Assembly (NCBI GenBank): GCA_965230665.1
Contig: CBDDLM010000004.1
Location: forward strand, 2,232,001-2,296,000
DNA: 64,000 bases
Origin: JAGNRR01 sp965230665
GTDB taxonomy: Bacteria > Bacteroidota > Bacteroidia > Chitinophagales > Chitinophagaceae
Reading direction: 5' to 3'
Shown here: in pieces, positions 28,850 to 36,620 of the stretch
Layout of the letters: each line of letters begins with the position of its first letter
Position numbering within the stretch: position 1 is the first letter of the stretch
Translations under genes and position numbers: made by a program
The notes under the pieces: model-generated
Told to the model about the DNA's origin: nothing
Databases searched by the model: none
Seen by the model: only the letters and a program-made list of their open reading frames with translations

Positions 28850-29387
28850 GCTTGTATATTATATTGGACAATTTCTATTTGTCGTTCTATTTCAAATTTA
28901 TATTTTGAATGATCGTACAATTAATGATAGCATTTCGTTTTTGCATGTTCCATCTTTTATTCCGTTACTATTTCCTGTTTTAATCTTGTTATTGCCAATT
29001 CGTACGAACTATTATATCATGATGCTCTATGCTGTGCTTATTGGTTTTATATTAGATATGTTTAGTAATACGCCTGGCATGCACATGGCTGCTCTTGTAC
29101 TTCTAGCCTTCCTACGGCCGCGCTTATTACGTTTGTTCTTTCAACAAGATGAGAAAAAACTCGGGTGGGCTAGACCAACTATGTATCGCCTAGGGTTTAT
29201 GCCATTCCTTTTTTATATCTCAATAGGTGTTGTAGTACACCATTTGTTTTATTTTATACTGCAAGAATGGAGTCTCATTAATATCCTATATGTTTTATAC
29301 AAAACGATTGTTTCAGGTATTCTTACCGTAATTATGATATTAATAGGTCAATTCATATTTTATAGCCGCCCTAAGTTTGTTCAATAA
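28842..29387 (+). CDS. mreD: Rod shape-determining protein MreD
   Basis: 181 residues, very hydrophobic, with about five membrane helices (LFVVLFQIYIL, PLLFPVLILLLP, YIMMLYAVLIGFILDMFS, PFLFYISIGVVV, TIVSGILTVIMILIGQFI). The helix with LIGFILDMFSNTPGMHM corresponds to the conserved GxxxDxxxxxxxG region of MreD. Its partner genes mreB and mreC lie directly upstream with an 8-bp overlap, and the stop codon touches the ATG of the SET-domain gene. Confidence 0.9.
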   Translation: MNKLVYYIGQFLFVVLFQIYILNDRTINDSISFLHVPSFIPLLFPVLILLLPIRTNYYIMMLYAVLIGFILDMFSNTPGMHMAALVLLAFLRPRLLRLFFQQDEKKLGWARPTMYRLGFMPFLFYISIGVVVHHLFYFILQEWSLINILYVLYKTIVSGILTVIMILIGQFIFYSRPKFVQ

Positions 29388-29762
29388 ATGGTTAAGATTG
29401 AAATTAGGAAAACAGCTCATAAAGGTTGGGGAGTTTTTGCGTTACAGGACTTTGAAGCATTTGAACTAGTAGAAAGTGCTCCAGTAGTTGTTATGTCTGC
29501 AGAGGAAATGAAACTTCTTGATCAGACGAAACTGCACGATTATATCTTTCATTGGGAGAACGGAGGTTGTTGTATGGCCCTTGGGAATACACCTATATTT
29601 AATCATGCAGCACCCTCCAACTGTGAATATTATCAGGACTATGAAAATGAGATCATTGAAATAAAAACGGTGCGTGCTGTAAAGAAGGGAGAGGAGCTAA
29701 CGATTAATTACAACGGTGATGCAGATGCAAATAATTCGGTTTGGTTTAAGGTCGCAACTTAG
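29388..29762 (+). CDS. Small SET-domain protein (putative lysine methyltransferase)
   Basis: 124 residues, essentially a bare SET domain: KGWGVFALQDFEAFELVESAPV (N-terminal SET strand with the GWGVFA signature), PIFNHAAPSNCEYY (the NHxxxxN/C knot motif) and KKGEELTINYNG (catalytic Tyr region). No pre-SET or post-SET Cys cluster is present, only CEYY and CCM. Members transfer methyl from S-adenosylmethionine to protein lysines, but bacterial substrates are mostly unknown. Its ATG follows the mreD stop without a gap, so it is probably coexpressed with the cell-shape genes. Its 3' end overlaps the convergent MazG-like gene by 17 bp. Confidence 0.85.
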   Translation: MVKIEIRKTAHKGWGVFALQDFEAFELVESAPVVVMSAEEMKLLDQTKLHDYIFHWENGGCCMALGNTPIFNHAAPSNCEYYQDYENEIIEIKTVRAVKKGEELTINYNGDADANNSVWFKVAT

Positions 29763-30075
29763 GATTGTTTTTATGGCGTTTTGCATCACGCGTATTTTTC
29801 TTTTGCATATTTTGCTGAATAGCTTCTGTCAAATTTACGTTGCATTGGTTGGCTAGTGCAGTAAGTACCCATAGGACGTCTGCGAATTCGTCGGCCAAGT
29901 CTTTATTCTCATCAGATTTTTTATTGCTTTGATCACCATATTTTCGAACCATTATCCTTGATAATTCTCCAACTTCTTCCATAAGGATGCCAAGGTTTGT
30001 AAGCTCGCTAAAATACCTAACTCCAACTGTTTTAATCCATTGGTCTACACCTTGTTGATACTGTTCAATTGTCAT
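29746..30075 (-). CDS. MazG-like nucleotide pyrophosphohydrolase
   Basis: 109 residues in the all-alpha NTP pyrophosphatase fold. The metal-binding residues are visible as EEVGELSRI (EExxE) and DLADEFADVLWVL (ExxD). The C-terminus is basic (KKNTRDAKRHKNN). Such enzymes hydrolyse non-canonical or excess nucleoside triphosphates to monophosphate and pyrophosphate; the exact substrate cannot be told. It follows dtd on the same strand with one base between them, so the two house-cleaning enzymes are cotranscribed. Confidence 0.88.
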   Translation of the reverse strand: MTIEQYQQGVDQWIKTVGVRYFSELTNLGILMEEVGELSRIMVRKYGDQSNKKSDENKDLADEFADVLWVLTALANQCNVNLTEAIQQNMQKKNTRDAKRHKNNPKLRP

Positions 30076-30076
30076 A

Positions 30077-30529
30077 TTATGTTCTATTTTTTGAATCTAT
30101 TATTATAGTTACAGGTCCATCATTAAGTAGGGTAACCTCCATATGAGCACCGAATACACCTGTTTCTACTTGCGTATTAGAAACCTGTTCTAGGTATTCG
30201 ACAAATGATAAATAAAGAGGTTCTGAAATGGGTGGTTTAGCCGATTTGAGATAAGAAGGTCTATTCCCTTTTTTTGTACTTGCGTGTAAGGTAAATTGAC
30301 TAATGACTAGAAAACGTCCCTGAATATCTTGAATGGATAGGTTCATCTTACCATCGGTGTCATTAAAGATTCGTAGGGCATTCAGTTTATTGCAAATCCA
30401 CTCTATATCTTCCTGTCCATCTTTGTCTTCAATACCAAGAAGAACTAAAAGCCCCTGATCAATAGAACCAGCCTGCTTATTTTGAACTGCAACGCTTGCC
30501 TTGCTCACTCTTTGAATTACTACACGCAA
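30077..30529 (-). CDS. dtd: D-aminoacyl-tRNA deacylase
   Basis: 150 residues, full length. It starts with the family N-terminus RVVIQRVSKASV from a TTG codon; no ATG is available. Both signature motifs are present: SQFTLHAS near residue 78 and the C-terminal NDGPVTI. The enzyme removes D-amino acids and glycine from mischarged tRNAs in the cytoplasm. It is divergent from arfB, whose TTG start is only about 30 bases away, and is cotranscribed with the MazG-like gene. Confidence 0.95.
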   Translation of the reverse strand: MRVVIQRVSKASVAVQNKQAGSIDQGLLVLLGIEDKDGQEDIEWICNKLNALRIFNDTDGKMNLSIQDIQGRFLVISQFTLHASTKKGNRPSYLKSAKPPISEPLYLSFVEYLEQVSNTQVETGVFGAHMEVTLLNDGPVTIIIDSKNRT

Positions 30530-30543
30530 AAGAATTAGTTTTG
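30511..30543 (+). promoter_or_regulatory. Promoter of arfB (TTTG-N21-TAGTTTTG)
   Basis: TTTG at 30511-30514 lies inside the dtd coding start, and an exact TAnnTTTG lies at 30536-30543. It implies transcription starting near 30547 and translation from TTG 30562. Confidence 0.5.
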
Positions 30544-30561
30544 AAGTTTAAAAATACGTTT

Positions 30562-30960
30562 TTGGATTTAAGTAATGAGATAGAATATCGTTTTTCGCGT
30601 AGTAGTGGTAAAGGTGGCCAACACGTTAATAAAGTTGAGACAAAAGTCCAGCTAAAGTTTAGTATCCCTAATTCACTCGTGCTAACAAATGAACAAAAGC
30701 AAATTCTAATGAAAGGATTGCAGAATAGGTTAACTGGTGATGGCGAAATTGTGCTTACTAACCAGAAGACACGTTCGCAGAGAAGAAATAAAAATCAGGT
30801 GACAGCGCAGCTTTATGAATTAATTCGAGATGTTTTACGTCCAATAAAAAAACGTAAGAAAAGTAAGATTCCAGAAAGCGTTAAGCGAAAAAGGCTCCGA
30901 GATAAAAAATTGAGGTCACTAAAAAAGGAAAATCGAAGAAGAATTAGTTCTAGTGATTAA
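30562..30960 (+). CDS. arfB: Ribosome-rescue peptidyl-tRNA hydrolase ArfB (YaeJ family)
   Basis: 132 residues from TTG 30562, chosen because an exact promoter element covers the in-frame TTG at 30541; the reading frame also extends to 30496. The catalytic GGQ motif is in RSSGKGGQHVNKVET, and KTRSQRRNKNQ follows as in class I release factors. The C-terminal tail is strongly basic (RPIKKRKKSKIPESVKRKR, then KKENRRR), as needed to enter the empty mRNA channel. It hydrolyses peptidyl-tRNA on ribosomes stalled without a stop codon. Confidence 0.9.
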   Translation: MDLSNEIEYRFSRSSGKGGQHVNKVETKVQLKFSIPNSLVLTNEQKQILMKGLQNRLTGDGEIVLTNQKTRSQRRNKNQVTAQLYELIRDVLRPIKKRKKSKIPESVKRKRLRDKKLRSLKKENRRRISSSD

Positions 30961-30997
30961 CCAAAAGAATTTATATTCGCCATATAATTAAATGATT

Positions 30998-31135
30998 ATG
31001 GGAAGAGGTGATAAAAAAACACGTAGAGGTAAAATAGCAATAGGTTCTAAAGGGAAGTATCGCAAGAACAAAGCATATAAAAACCCTGCTACCAAGAAAG
31101 ATAGTGGTAAGAAGGAAGACGCTAAGGAAGCTTAG
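30998..31135 (+). CDS. Ribosomal protein bTHX (30S subunit, 45 residues)
   Basis: A 45-codon gene with the sequence pattern MGRGDKKTRRGKIAIGSKGK followed by YRKNK and a Lys-rich tail. The MGKGDKKTxRGK start is characteristic of the small bTHX (Thx) protein first known from Thermus and widespread in Bacteroidota. It sits in a cavity of the 16S rRNA head and stabilises the 30S subunit. An ATG two codons earlier (30992) is possible, but the canonical start is the ATG at 30998. A TATATTCG element lies about 20 bases upstream. It follows arfB by 37 bp and its stop overlaps the stop of the convergent CBS gene. Confidence 0.88.
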   Translation: MGRGDKKTRRGKIAIGSKGKYRKNKAYKNPATKKDSGKKEDAKEA

Positions 31136-31794
31136 AGGTCCAAGTAGCGCATCAATAAGTTGTAATTATCTTGTAATGCTTCTTCGTTGAGGAGTGCGTT
31201 GTATGACGCTTCTATTTGATATTCATAGCGCTTCAGTGTGGCGACAAAAGAACGGAGGTCTGTTTTATTCGTTTTGAGCGTTACACTCAACATGTTTTGC
31301 TCGTCTAGCTGACGGACTAACACTCCTTGAAGAATAATATTATCGCTCTCAGCCAAACGGGCAATCTCTGCCAAGCTATATTCCAAAGGACTTACTTTAA
31401 GAATTATAATACCACCTTCTTGTTCAAATGAATTTGTATTGGTAATAAAGTTGAAGAGGTTTTCCACGGTAATACTACCGATATAATTTTGCTCGTCATC
31501 AAGTAAGGGTATAAGAGATAAGTTAAATTCTTTTACCACCTTAATGGCTTCAATAGGATGCATATTATCAAATACTGCAGGCCTAAAATTCAGAAATTCC
31601 GCTTTAGACAAGGGTTCTTCTGGGGAGTCCCAATCTAAAATATCCTCTTCGCTAATTAAGGCAAGATAGTCGTCACGTTCAATGATCGGTAAATGATAGA
31701 TATGAAAGTCGCGCATTAACGCCAGTGCCTTAGTACCACTATCCTTCAGTCTGAGGTTAGGGAGTTCATATAAGACCAGATCTCTTATTTCCAC
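31132..31794 (-). CDS. CBS-domain protein with C-terminal ACT-like region
   Basis: 220 residues from GTG; an in-frame stop just upstream excludes a longer form. Two CBS motifs are visible: about 5-60 (GTKALALMRDFHIYHLPII, LISEEDILDW) and about 75-130 (PIEAIKVVKEFNLSLIPLLD, IGSITVENLF). Residues 145-215 (IIILKVSPLEYSLAEIARLA then LSVTLKTNKTDLRSFVATL) look like an ACT or ferredoxin-like regulatory module. CBS pairs bind adenosine nucleotides; the regulated partner is not evident. It is 12 bp downstream of the alpha/beta hydrolase gene and probably in its operon. Confidence 0.85.
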   Translation of the reverse strand: MEIRDLVLYELPNLRLKDSGTKALALMRDFHIYHLPIIERDDYLALISEEDILDWDSPEEPLSKAEFLNFRPAVFDNMHPIEAIKVVKEFNLSLIPLLDDEQNYIGSITVENLFNFITNTNSFEQEGGIIILKVSPLEYSLAEIARLAESDNIILQGVLVRQLDEQNMLSVTLKTNKTDLRSFVATLKRYEYQIEASYNALLNEEALQDNYNLLMRYLDL

Positions 31795-31806
31795 TGCAGT
31801 AATGTA

Positions 31807-32586
31807 TTAGGCATTAACAGACTTTGTTTCAGTATGCTTTGCTAAGAATCCATCCAAGATTGTGTTGAACTCATGAGGGACTTCCATCATCGGAGCATGT
31901 CCGCACTTATCAATCCAATGTAACTCAGAATTGATCAATAATTTTTTGAATTCTTCGGCTACCATAGGAGGAGTAATGGTATCATTTTTACCCCATATTA
32001 GACATACGGGCTTGGTAATATTTTTTAGTTCATTACCCAAGTTCTGTTTAATGGCAGACCGAGCGAGTTGAATAATCTTCAATGCTTTTAAGCGATTGTT
32101 TGTTATTTCATAAACCTCATCAACCAATTCTTTAGATGCAATCTTTGGATCATAGAACGTAAGTTCTGTTTTCTTTCTTATATAATCATAGTCGCCGCGC
32201 TTTGGATAAGTCTCTCCCATACCATGTTCGAACAAGCCGCTACTACCTGTAAGAATAATCGTTTTAATATAGTCCGCGTTCTGCAAAGAGTAAACTAAAG
32301 CAATATGACCGCCCAGTGAGTTACCCAATATATGGAACTTTTTAAGTTCTTTCGCAGCCACGAACTTTTCGACAAATTTTGCCAGACCCGAAACTGTAGT
32401 GTCAAGTTTGGTCAAATCATACAGCGGAAGCATCGGAATAAAAACACGATGTGTTTCCTTGAAATGATCAATCAAATCTCTAAAGTTGCTAAGGGCTCCA
32501 AACAAACCATGAAGAAGCACAAGATCTTCACCTTGTCCCTCTTCGATATATTTTATCTTTCCGATTTTCTTTAATTCGTAATCCAT
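31807..32586 (-). CDS. Alpha/beta hydrolase
   Basis: 259 residues from ATG 32586; an upstream in-frame TTG at 32622 would add 12 residues without homology value. The fold's landmarks are present: oxyanion region LLHGLFGALSN, nucleophile elbow GNSLGG (Ser near residue 96), acid in WGKNDTITP and the catalytic His in KCGHAPMMEVP. The cap domain is Lys-rich. It is probably a cytoplasmic esterase or hydrolase in the MhpC/BphD-like group; the substrate is unknown. The next gene downstream is the CBS protein, 12 bp away. Confidence 0.88.
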   Translation of the reverse strand: MDYELKKIGKIKYIEEGQGEDLVLLHGLFGALSNFRDLIDHFKETHRVFIPMLPLYDLTKLDTTVSGLAKFVEKFVAAKELKKFHILGNSLGGHIALVYSLQNADYIKTIILTGSSGLFEHGMGETYPKRGDYDYIRKKTELTFYDPKIASKELVDEVYEITNNRLKALKIIQLARSAIKQNLGNELKNITKPVCLIWGKNDTITPPMVAEEFKKLLINSELHWIDKCGHAPMMEVPHEFNTILDGFLAKHTETKSVNA

Positions 32587-32657
32587 AAGATTTAATGCTG
32601 CTAAGTTAATCTTTTGACCCAATAAATAGAAATATACTGATCACTAATCAGTACTGT

Positions 32658-33452
32658 TTATTTCTCAGAAACTCCCATACCAAAAAGCGCAAAATCATAT
32701 TTTACGGGGTCTTTCTGGTCAAATTGACGTAATTGATCTGTAAGATTTACTGCGATACTCCAGTTTGATTTTTCGCTTTTTAGGAGACCTAGTTTTTTAG
32801 CGACGCGACAAACATGAACATCCAATGGGATAATGAGTTCTTCCGGCTTTATTCTTTTCCAAATACCAAAGTCTACTCCAGTATTATCTTGCCGTACCAT
32901 CCAGCGTAGAAACATATTTATTCGTTTACAGGCTGATTTTTTGGCAGGTGTTGCGATGTGTTTTTCTGTTCGTTTCAGATGGTCATGCGAAAAAACATAG
33001 TTATAAAAATTTCGAAGATATTCTTCTTGCTTACATAGGATATTATAATGTTTTACATCAGATGTATGGTTCTTCAAGAAGGCCACTTCTAAACTGGGGT
33101 ATCGGTTGTAATGTGTCTTTAAAAAACTAATTAGAAAAAAGAGGTCATCTTCTTGGAACGTTCGATGCTTAAATCCAATCAAACGTTTGAGATCGTTTTC
33201 GGAATGATTTTGCACGAAATCAAAAGGGGTATTATCCATTCGCATTAGTAAATCCTTAGATTTATTGAGAATAGTCGTTCGTTGTCCCCAAGCGAAAAGT
33301 GCAGCAAAGAATCCTGCAATTTCTATATCCTGCTTTTTCGAGAATCTATGTGGGATAGAAATTGGATCATCTTCAATAAATGCCCTTTGGTTGTATTGCT
33401 TGACCTTTTGTTCAAGTAATTTTTTGATTTCTACTTGCTTTGTTACTTGCAT
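32658..33452 (-). CDS. TIGR02757 (DUF2400) family protein
   Basis: 264 residues. Recognised from the family blocks DDPISIPHRFSKKQDIEI, FAALFAWGQRTTILNKS, RTFQEDDLFFLISFLK, RINMFLRWMVRQD, GIWKRIKPEELIIPLDVHV and DFALFGMGV. The pattern resembles a helix-hairpin-helix DNA-glycosylase-like domain, and members are common in Bacteroidota and epsilon-proteobacteria, but the activity is unknown. AAAGGAG lies just before the ATG. The gene lies behind the cystathionine gamma-synthase-like gene with a small candidate ORF between them. Confidence 0.9.
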   Translation of the reverse strand: MQVTKQVEIKKLLEQKVKQYNQRAFIEDDPISIPHRFSKKQDIEIAGFFAALFAWGQRTTILNKSKDLLMRMDNTPFDFVQNHSENDLKRLIGFKHRTFQEDDLFFLISFLKTHYNRYPSLEVAFLKNHTSDVKHYNILCKQEEYLRNFYNYVFSHDHLKRTEKHIATPAKKSACKRINMFLRWMVRQDNTGVDFGIWKRIKPEELIIPLDVHVCRVAKKLGLLKSEKSNWSIAVNLTDQLRQFDQKDPVKYDFALFGMGVSEK

Positions 33453-33494
33453 CTCCTTTGTTATTAAAGAATCAAAAAATAAAAATTACTAATA

Positions 33495-33611
33495 TTAGTA
33501 TCCAAATAATATTAAACCCATCTCCTGAGTAATGCCTAGAATGAATACAGTGCAAATTGAAGCAGGTACTCCAATTAAAAACAAAATTAATCTGTTAGGT
33601 AGTGGCTTCAA
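33495..33611 (-). CDS. Candidate 38-residue membrane micro-protein, extendable to 46 residues by -1 frameshift
   Basis: Starting at a TTG one codon after the stop of the gene at 33615, and in the same frame, 38 codons read as basic start MKPLPNR and a hydrophobic helix LILFLIGVPASICTVFILG, then ITQEMGLILFGY and stop. At codons 31-33 the bases G GGT TTA (minus strand, 33513-33519) form a classical X XXY YYZ heptamer. In the -1 frame the product would instead end in a second hydrophobic helix NIIWILILVIFIF with a stop at 33472. T-rich sequence favours hydrophobic translations by chance, and a promoter-like TTTG-N19-TAATTTTG overlaps the ORF start, so this is only a candidate. Confidence 0.3.
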   Translation of the reverse strand: MKPLPNRLILFLIGVPASICTVFILGITQEMGLILFGY

Positions 33612-33612
33612 A
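33582..33612 (-). promoter_or_regulatory. Promoter-like TTTG-N19-TAATTTTG
   Basis: On the minus strand TTTG (33609-33612) and an exact TAnnTTTG (33582-33589) are 19 bases apart. This could drive the TIGR02757 gene with a leader of about 125 bases. Confidence 0.4.
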
Positions 33613-33614
33613 TT

Positions 33615-34769
33615 CTATTTTAGGGCTCTGTCTAAATCTGCAATTAAATCTTCTATATCCTCAATGCCTACTGATAAACGAATCATAGAATCCTTTAAAC
33701 CATTTGCTATACGTTCTTCTCTAGGAATGGAGGCATGGGTCATCGAAGCAGGATGCCCAATTAGACTTTCTACACCTCCCAAACTTTCTGCTAAGGCAAA
33801 CAACTTCGTACTACTTAGTATTTGATGAGCAGCCTCCACGGTATCTTCTTTTAAGGTAAACGACACGATACCGCCAAAGTCGCGCATTTGTTTTTTAGCA
33901 ATATTATGATTTGGGTGGTCTTCAAAACCACACCAAAATACTTGATCAACAGCATCGTGTTGCCTAAGCCATGCAGCAACAACTTTTCCATTTGCACAAT
34001 GTTGTTGCATGCGTACATGTAAAGTTTTTAGTCCACGAAGGACTAAGAAACAATCTTGAGGTCCGGGTACAGCCCCGCATGAATTCTGAATAAATCGCAA
34101 TTGTTCGTGGAGTTGATCGTTATTCGTAACAACACATCCATGAATAACATCGGAATGACCACCAAGATATTTAGTTGCGGAGTGCATGACGATATCAGCG
34201 CCCCAATCCAATGGGTTTTGCAAGTATGGGGAAGCAAATGTATTATCAACCACAAAAATCAAATTGTGTTTTTTTGCTATTGCCGAACAAGCTTCAATGT
34301 CGATAATACTCAACATAGGGTTTGTAGGTGTTTCTACCCAGATCATCTTAGTTTTAGGTGAGATAGCTTCCTCAATATGCTTTACACTTTCCATGTTGAC
34401 AAAGTTGAAGTCGATGCCATAGTGCTGAAAGACTTGGGTGAAAATCCTATACGTACCACCATACAAATCATTTGTACATAATACTTCATCACCCGCGTTC
34501 AAAAGTTTGATTATGGCATCAGTAGCTGCAAGACCACTTGCATAACAGCTAGCGTGCTTGCCGTTTTCAATAGCAGCAATGGCTCGTTCTAAAGCATGTC
34601 TGGTAGGGTTTTGGGTACGAGAATAGGCATAACCCTTATGTATGCCTGGGGTCGATTGTACATAAGTAGAGGTCTGATAGATCGGCGTCATAATGGCACC
34701 AGTGGCAGGGTCTGGTTCTACCCCAGCATGAATAAGCTTAGTGCCTATAGATAATTTTTCTAAATTCAT
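33615..34769 (-). CDS. Cystathionine gamma-synthase/gamma-lyase family PLP enzyme
   Basis: 384 residues, full length. Typical start KLIHAGVEPDPATGAIMTPI and YQTSTYVQ; PLP phosphate and ring residues in YSRTQNPTR and ASGLAATDAI, and DNTFASPYLQNPLDWGADIV. The Schiff-base Lys is in HSATKYLGGHSD, and the C-terminal ESLIGHPASMTHASIP is also typical. The Trans-sulfuration family covers synthase, gamma-lyase and beta-lyase, which cannot be separated here with confidence; ESLGGVESLIGHPASMTH is common in synthase/gamma-lyase types. It probably links cysteine and homocysteine metabolism. A TACCTTTA element lies about 10 bases before the ATG. Confidence 0.9.
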   Translation of the reverse strand: MNLEKLSIGTKLIHAGVEPDPATGAIMTPIYQTSTYVQSTPGIHKGYAYSRTQNPTRHALERAIAAIENGKHASCYASGLAATDAIIKLLNAGDEVLCTNDLYGGTYRIFTQVFQHYGIDFNFVNMESVKHIEEAISPKTKMIWVETPTNPMLSIIDIEACSAIAKKHNLIFVVDNTFASPYLQNPLDWGADIVMHSATKYLGGHSDVIHGCVVTNNDQLHEQLRFIQNSCGAVPGPQDCFLVLRGLKTLHVRMQQHCANGKVVAAWLRQHDAVDQVFWCGFEDHPNHNIAKKQMRDFGGIVSFTLKEDTVEAAHQILSSTKLFALAESLGGVESLIGHPASMTHASIPREERIANGLKDSMIRLSVGIEDIEDLIADLDRALK

Positions 34770-34888
34770 GGAAAAGTAAAGGTAAGTTAAAGGTGAGCGA
34801 ATGTTAGATAGAAATTATTTGCACGAGATCCATGTCTATTTTAGTTCCGCACGCCTTGCTTTAATGTGGAGTAGGGAGGGTTTGTTTT

Positions 34889-34921
34889 TTTGGTTATTCA
34901 GCCGCTTATGTCTTACTTTTG
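34889..34921 (+). promoter_or_regulatory. Promoter of the E2 gene (TTTG-N21-TACTTTTG)
   Basis: TTTG at 34889-34892 and an exact TAnnTTTG at 34914-34921 lie 16 bases before the ATG. Confidence 0.6.
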
Positions 34922-34937
34922 ATGGCAAATTTATCCA

Positions 34938-36542
34938 ATGGCTGAAGTGATCAGAATGCCTCTACTAAGCGATACCATGAAAGAAGGTAAAATCGTGCAA
35001 TGGCTTAAGAAAGTAGGCGATGAAGTACAGAGTGATGACGTGCTTGCTGAAGTACAAACCGATAAGGCAACTATGGAGGTAGTTCCTTATGTCGATGGCA
35101 CAATTCTGTATATTGGAGTTCCTGAGGGTGAGGCAGCAGCCGTAAATCAGATTATTGCCATCATAGGAGATGCAGGTGAAGCTTATGAAAGTTTATTAGA
35201 AGAGCAACCAACAGAAGAGAATACTGAGCACAATGAAGTCATTGAAGCATCAGAAAATACTACTCTCGAAGAACCTGCTGTTGACATGAAGGAGTTACCA
35301 AGTGACTTAGAAGTAGTTCGTATGCCACTTTTGAGTGATACGATGAAACAAGGAAAGATCGTGTCATGGTTAAAGAATGTTGGTGATGATGTCACCAGTG
35401 ATGATGTACTTGCTGAAGTAGAAACAGATAAAGCAACCATGGAAGTGATTGGTTATGTTGATGGAACGCTACTATACCAAGGTGTGCCTGCAGGTGATGC
35501 AGTTGCTGTCAATGGAGTACTTGCTGTAGTAGGAAGCAAGGATATTGATATTGAAACTTATTTGCCCACTATTTTGGCGGAAGACGAGGTGCAAGAAGTA
35601 AAGGAAACTACAACAAAGTCGGTAGAAGAACCTAAGCAAGAAACGAAAACAACATCTGTTCAACAAACAGTACCTTCGGTGAGTTCGGATGATAGTCGAG
35701 TTAAAGCTTCTCCCTTGGCAAGGAAAATGGCCAAGGATAAGGGCATTAACCTAAATAACGTTCAAGGAACGGGAGATGGAGGTCGCATTATTAAAAGAGA
35801 CATTGATAATTACAAGGGGACTGCATCGTCAGCACCAGTTTTTAATGCCGCTACGGCTACCGAATCGTATACAGATACCCCGCTTTCGCAAATGCGTGAG
35901 GTCATTGCTCAACGCTTAGGAGAGAGTAAATTTAGTGCGCCACACTTTTACCTAAAGGTTTCAGTAGAGATGGATGACTTTTTAAAAGTGCGTAAGCAGA
36001 TCAACTCTGTATCTGAAGTAAGGATATCCGTAAACGATATGATTATTAAGGCGTGTGCTTTAGCTCTTGAGAAACATCCAGCGGTTAACAGTTCTTGGCT
36101 TGGTGATAAAATCCGTACGAACCATCATATCCATATTGGAAGCGCTGTGGCCATACCCGATGGATTAATTGTTCCTGTTATAAAGTTTGCACGTCAAAAA
36201 ACGTTGACGCAAATCGCGGAGGATGCTAATCAACTATATGGAAAGGCTAAGTCAGGGAAACTACAACCTCAAGAGTTTGCAGGTAACACATTCACGATAT
36301 CGAATCTCGGTATGATGGGAATTGATGAGTTCACCGCTATTATTAACCCACCAGATGCCTGTATTTTGGCAGTTGGCAAAACAACGGCTACACCCGTTGT
36401 TGTTGATGGGCAGTTTGCAGTGAAAAATATCATGAAACTGACTCTAAGTTGTGACCACAGAGTTGTTGATGGAGCAGTAGGGGCTGAGTTTTTAGCAACT
36501 CTGAAGGACTACATTGAACAGCCTGCGCTGATGTTGCTCTAA
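34938..36542 (+). CDS. Dihydrolipoamide acyltransferase (E2) with two lipoyl domains
   Basis: 534 residues. Two lipoyl domains (about 1-80 and 125-200) each carry the lipoylated Lys in the DKATMEV motif. Acidic/Ala-Pro-like linkers separate them from a peripheral-subunit binding domain (VKASPLARKMAKDKGINL, then VQGTGDGGRIIKRDI, about 253-290). The catalytic domain (about 310-534) ends with the active-site motif SCDHRVVDGAVGAEFL. Strong similarity to pyruvate dehydrogenase E2 is my reading; other 2-oxoacid complexes are possible. No E1 or E3 gene is adjacent, so the complex is encoded at scattered loci. A small hairpin (GTTGGT/ACCAAC) follows at 36556-36570. Confidence 0.9.
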   Translation: MAEVIRMPLLSDTMKEGKIVQWLKKVGDEVQSDDVLAEVQTDKATMEVVPYVDGTILYIGVPEGEAAAVNQIIAIIGDAGEAYESLLEEQPTEENTEHNEVIEASENTTLEEPAVDMKELPSDLEVVRMPLLSDTMKQGKIVSWLKNVGDDVTSDDVLAEVETDKATMEVIGYVDGTLLYQGVPAGDAVAVNGVLAVVGSKDIDIETYLPTILAEDEVQEVKETTTKSVEEPKQETKTTSVQQTVPSVSSDDSRVKASPLARKMAKDKGINLNNVQGTGDGGRIIKRDIDNYKGTASSAPVFNAATATESYTDTPLSQMREVIAQRLGESKFSAPHFYLKVSVEMDDFLKVRKQINSVSEVRISVNDMIIKACALALEKHPAVNSSWLGDKIRTNHHIHIGSAVAIPDGLIVPVIKFARQKTLTQIAEDANQLYGKAKSGKLQPQEFAGNTFTISNLGMMGIDEFTAIINPPDACILAVGKTTATPVVVDGQFAVKNIMKLTLSCDHRVVDGAVGAEFLATLKDYIEQPALMLL

Positions 36543-36620
36543 ATCCGGGGTATTTGTTGGTTTCACCAACGTTTATGACGATATTAGAGTCTCTTAGTAG
36601 TATATAACTATACATTCTTT

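Noticed and set aside
33532..33825. Plus-strand ORF of 97 codons over the end of the cystathionine gamma-synthase-like gene
   Set aside because: It is largely antisense to conserved coding sequence and has no recognisable domain.
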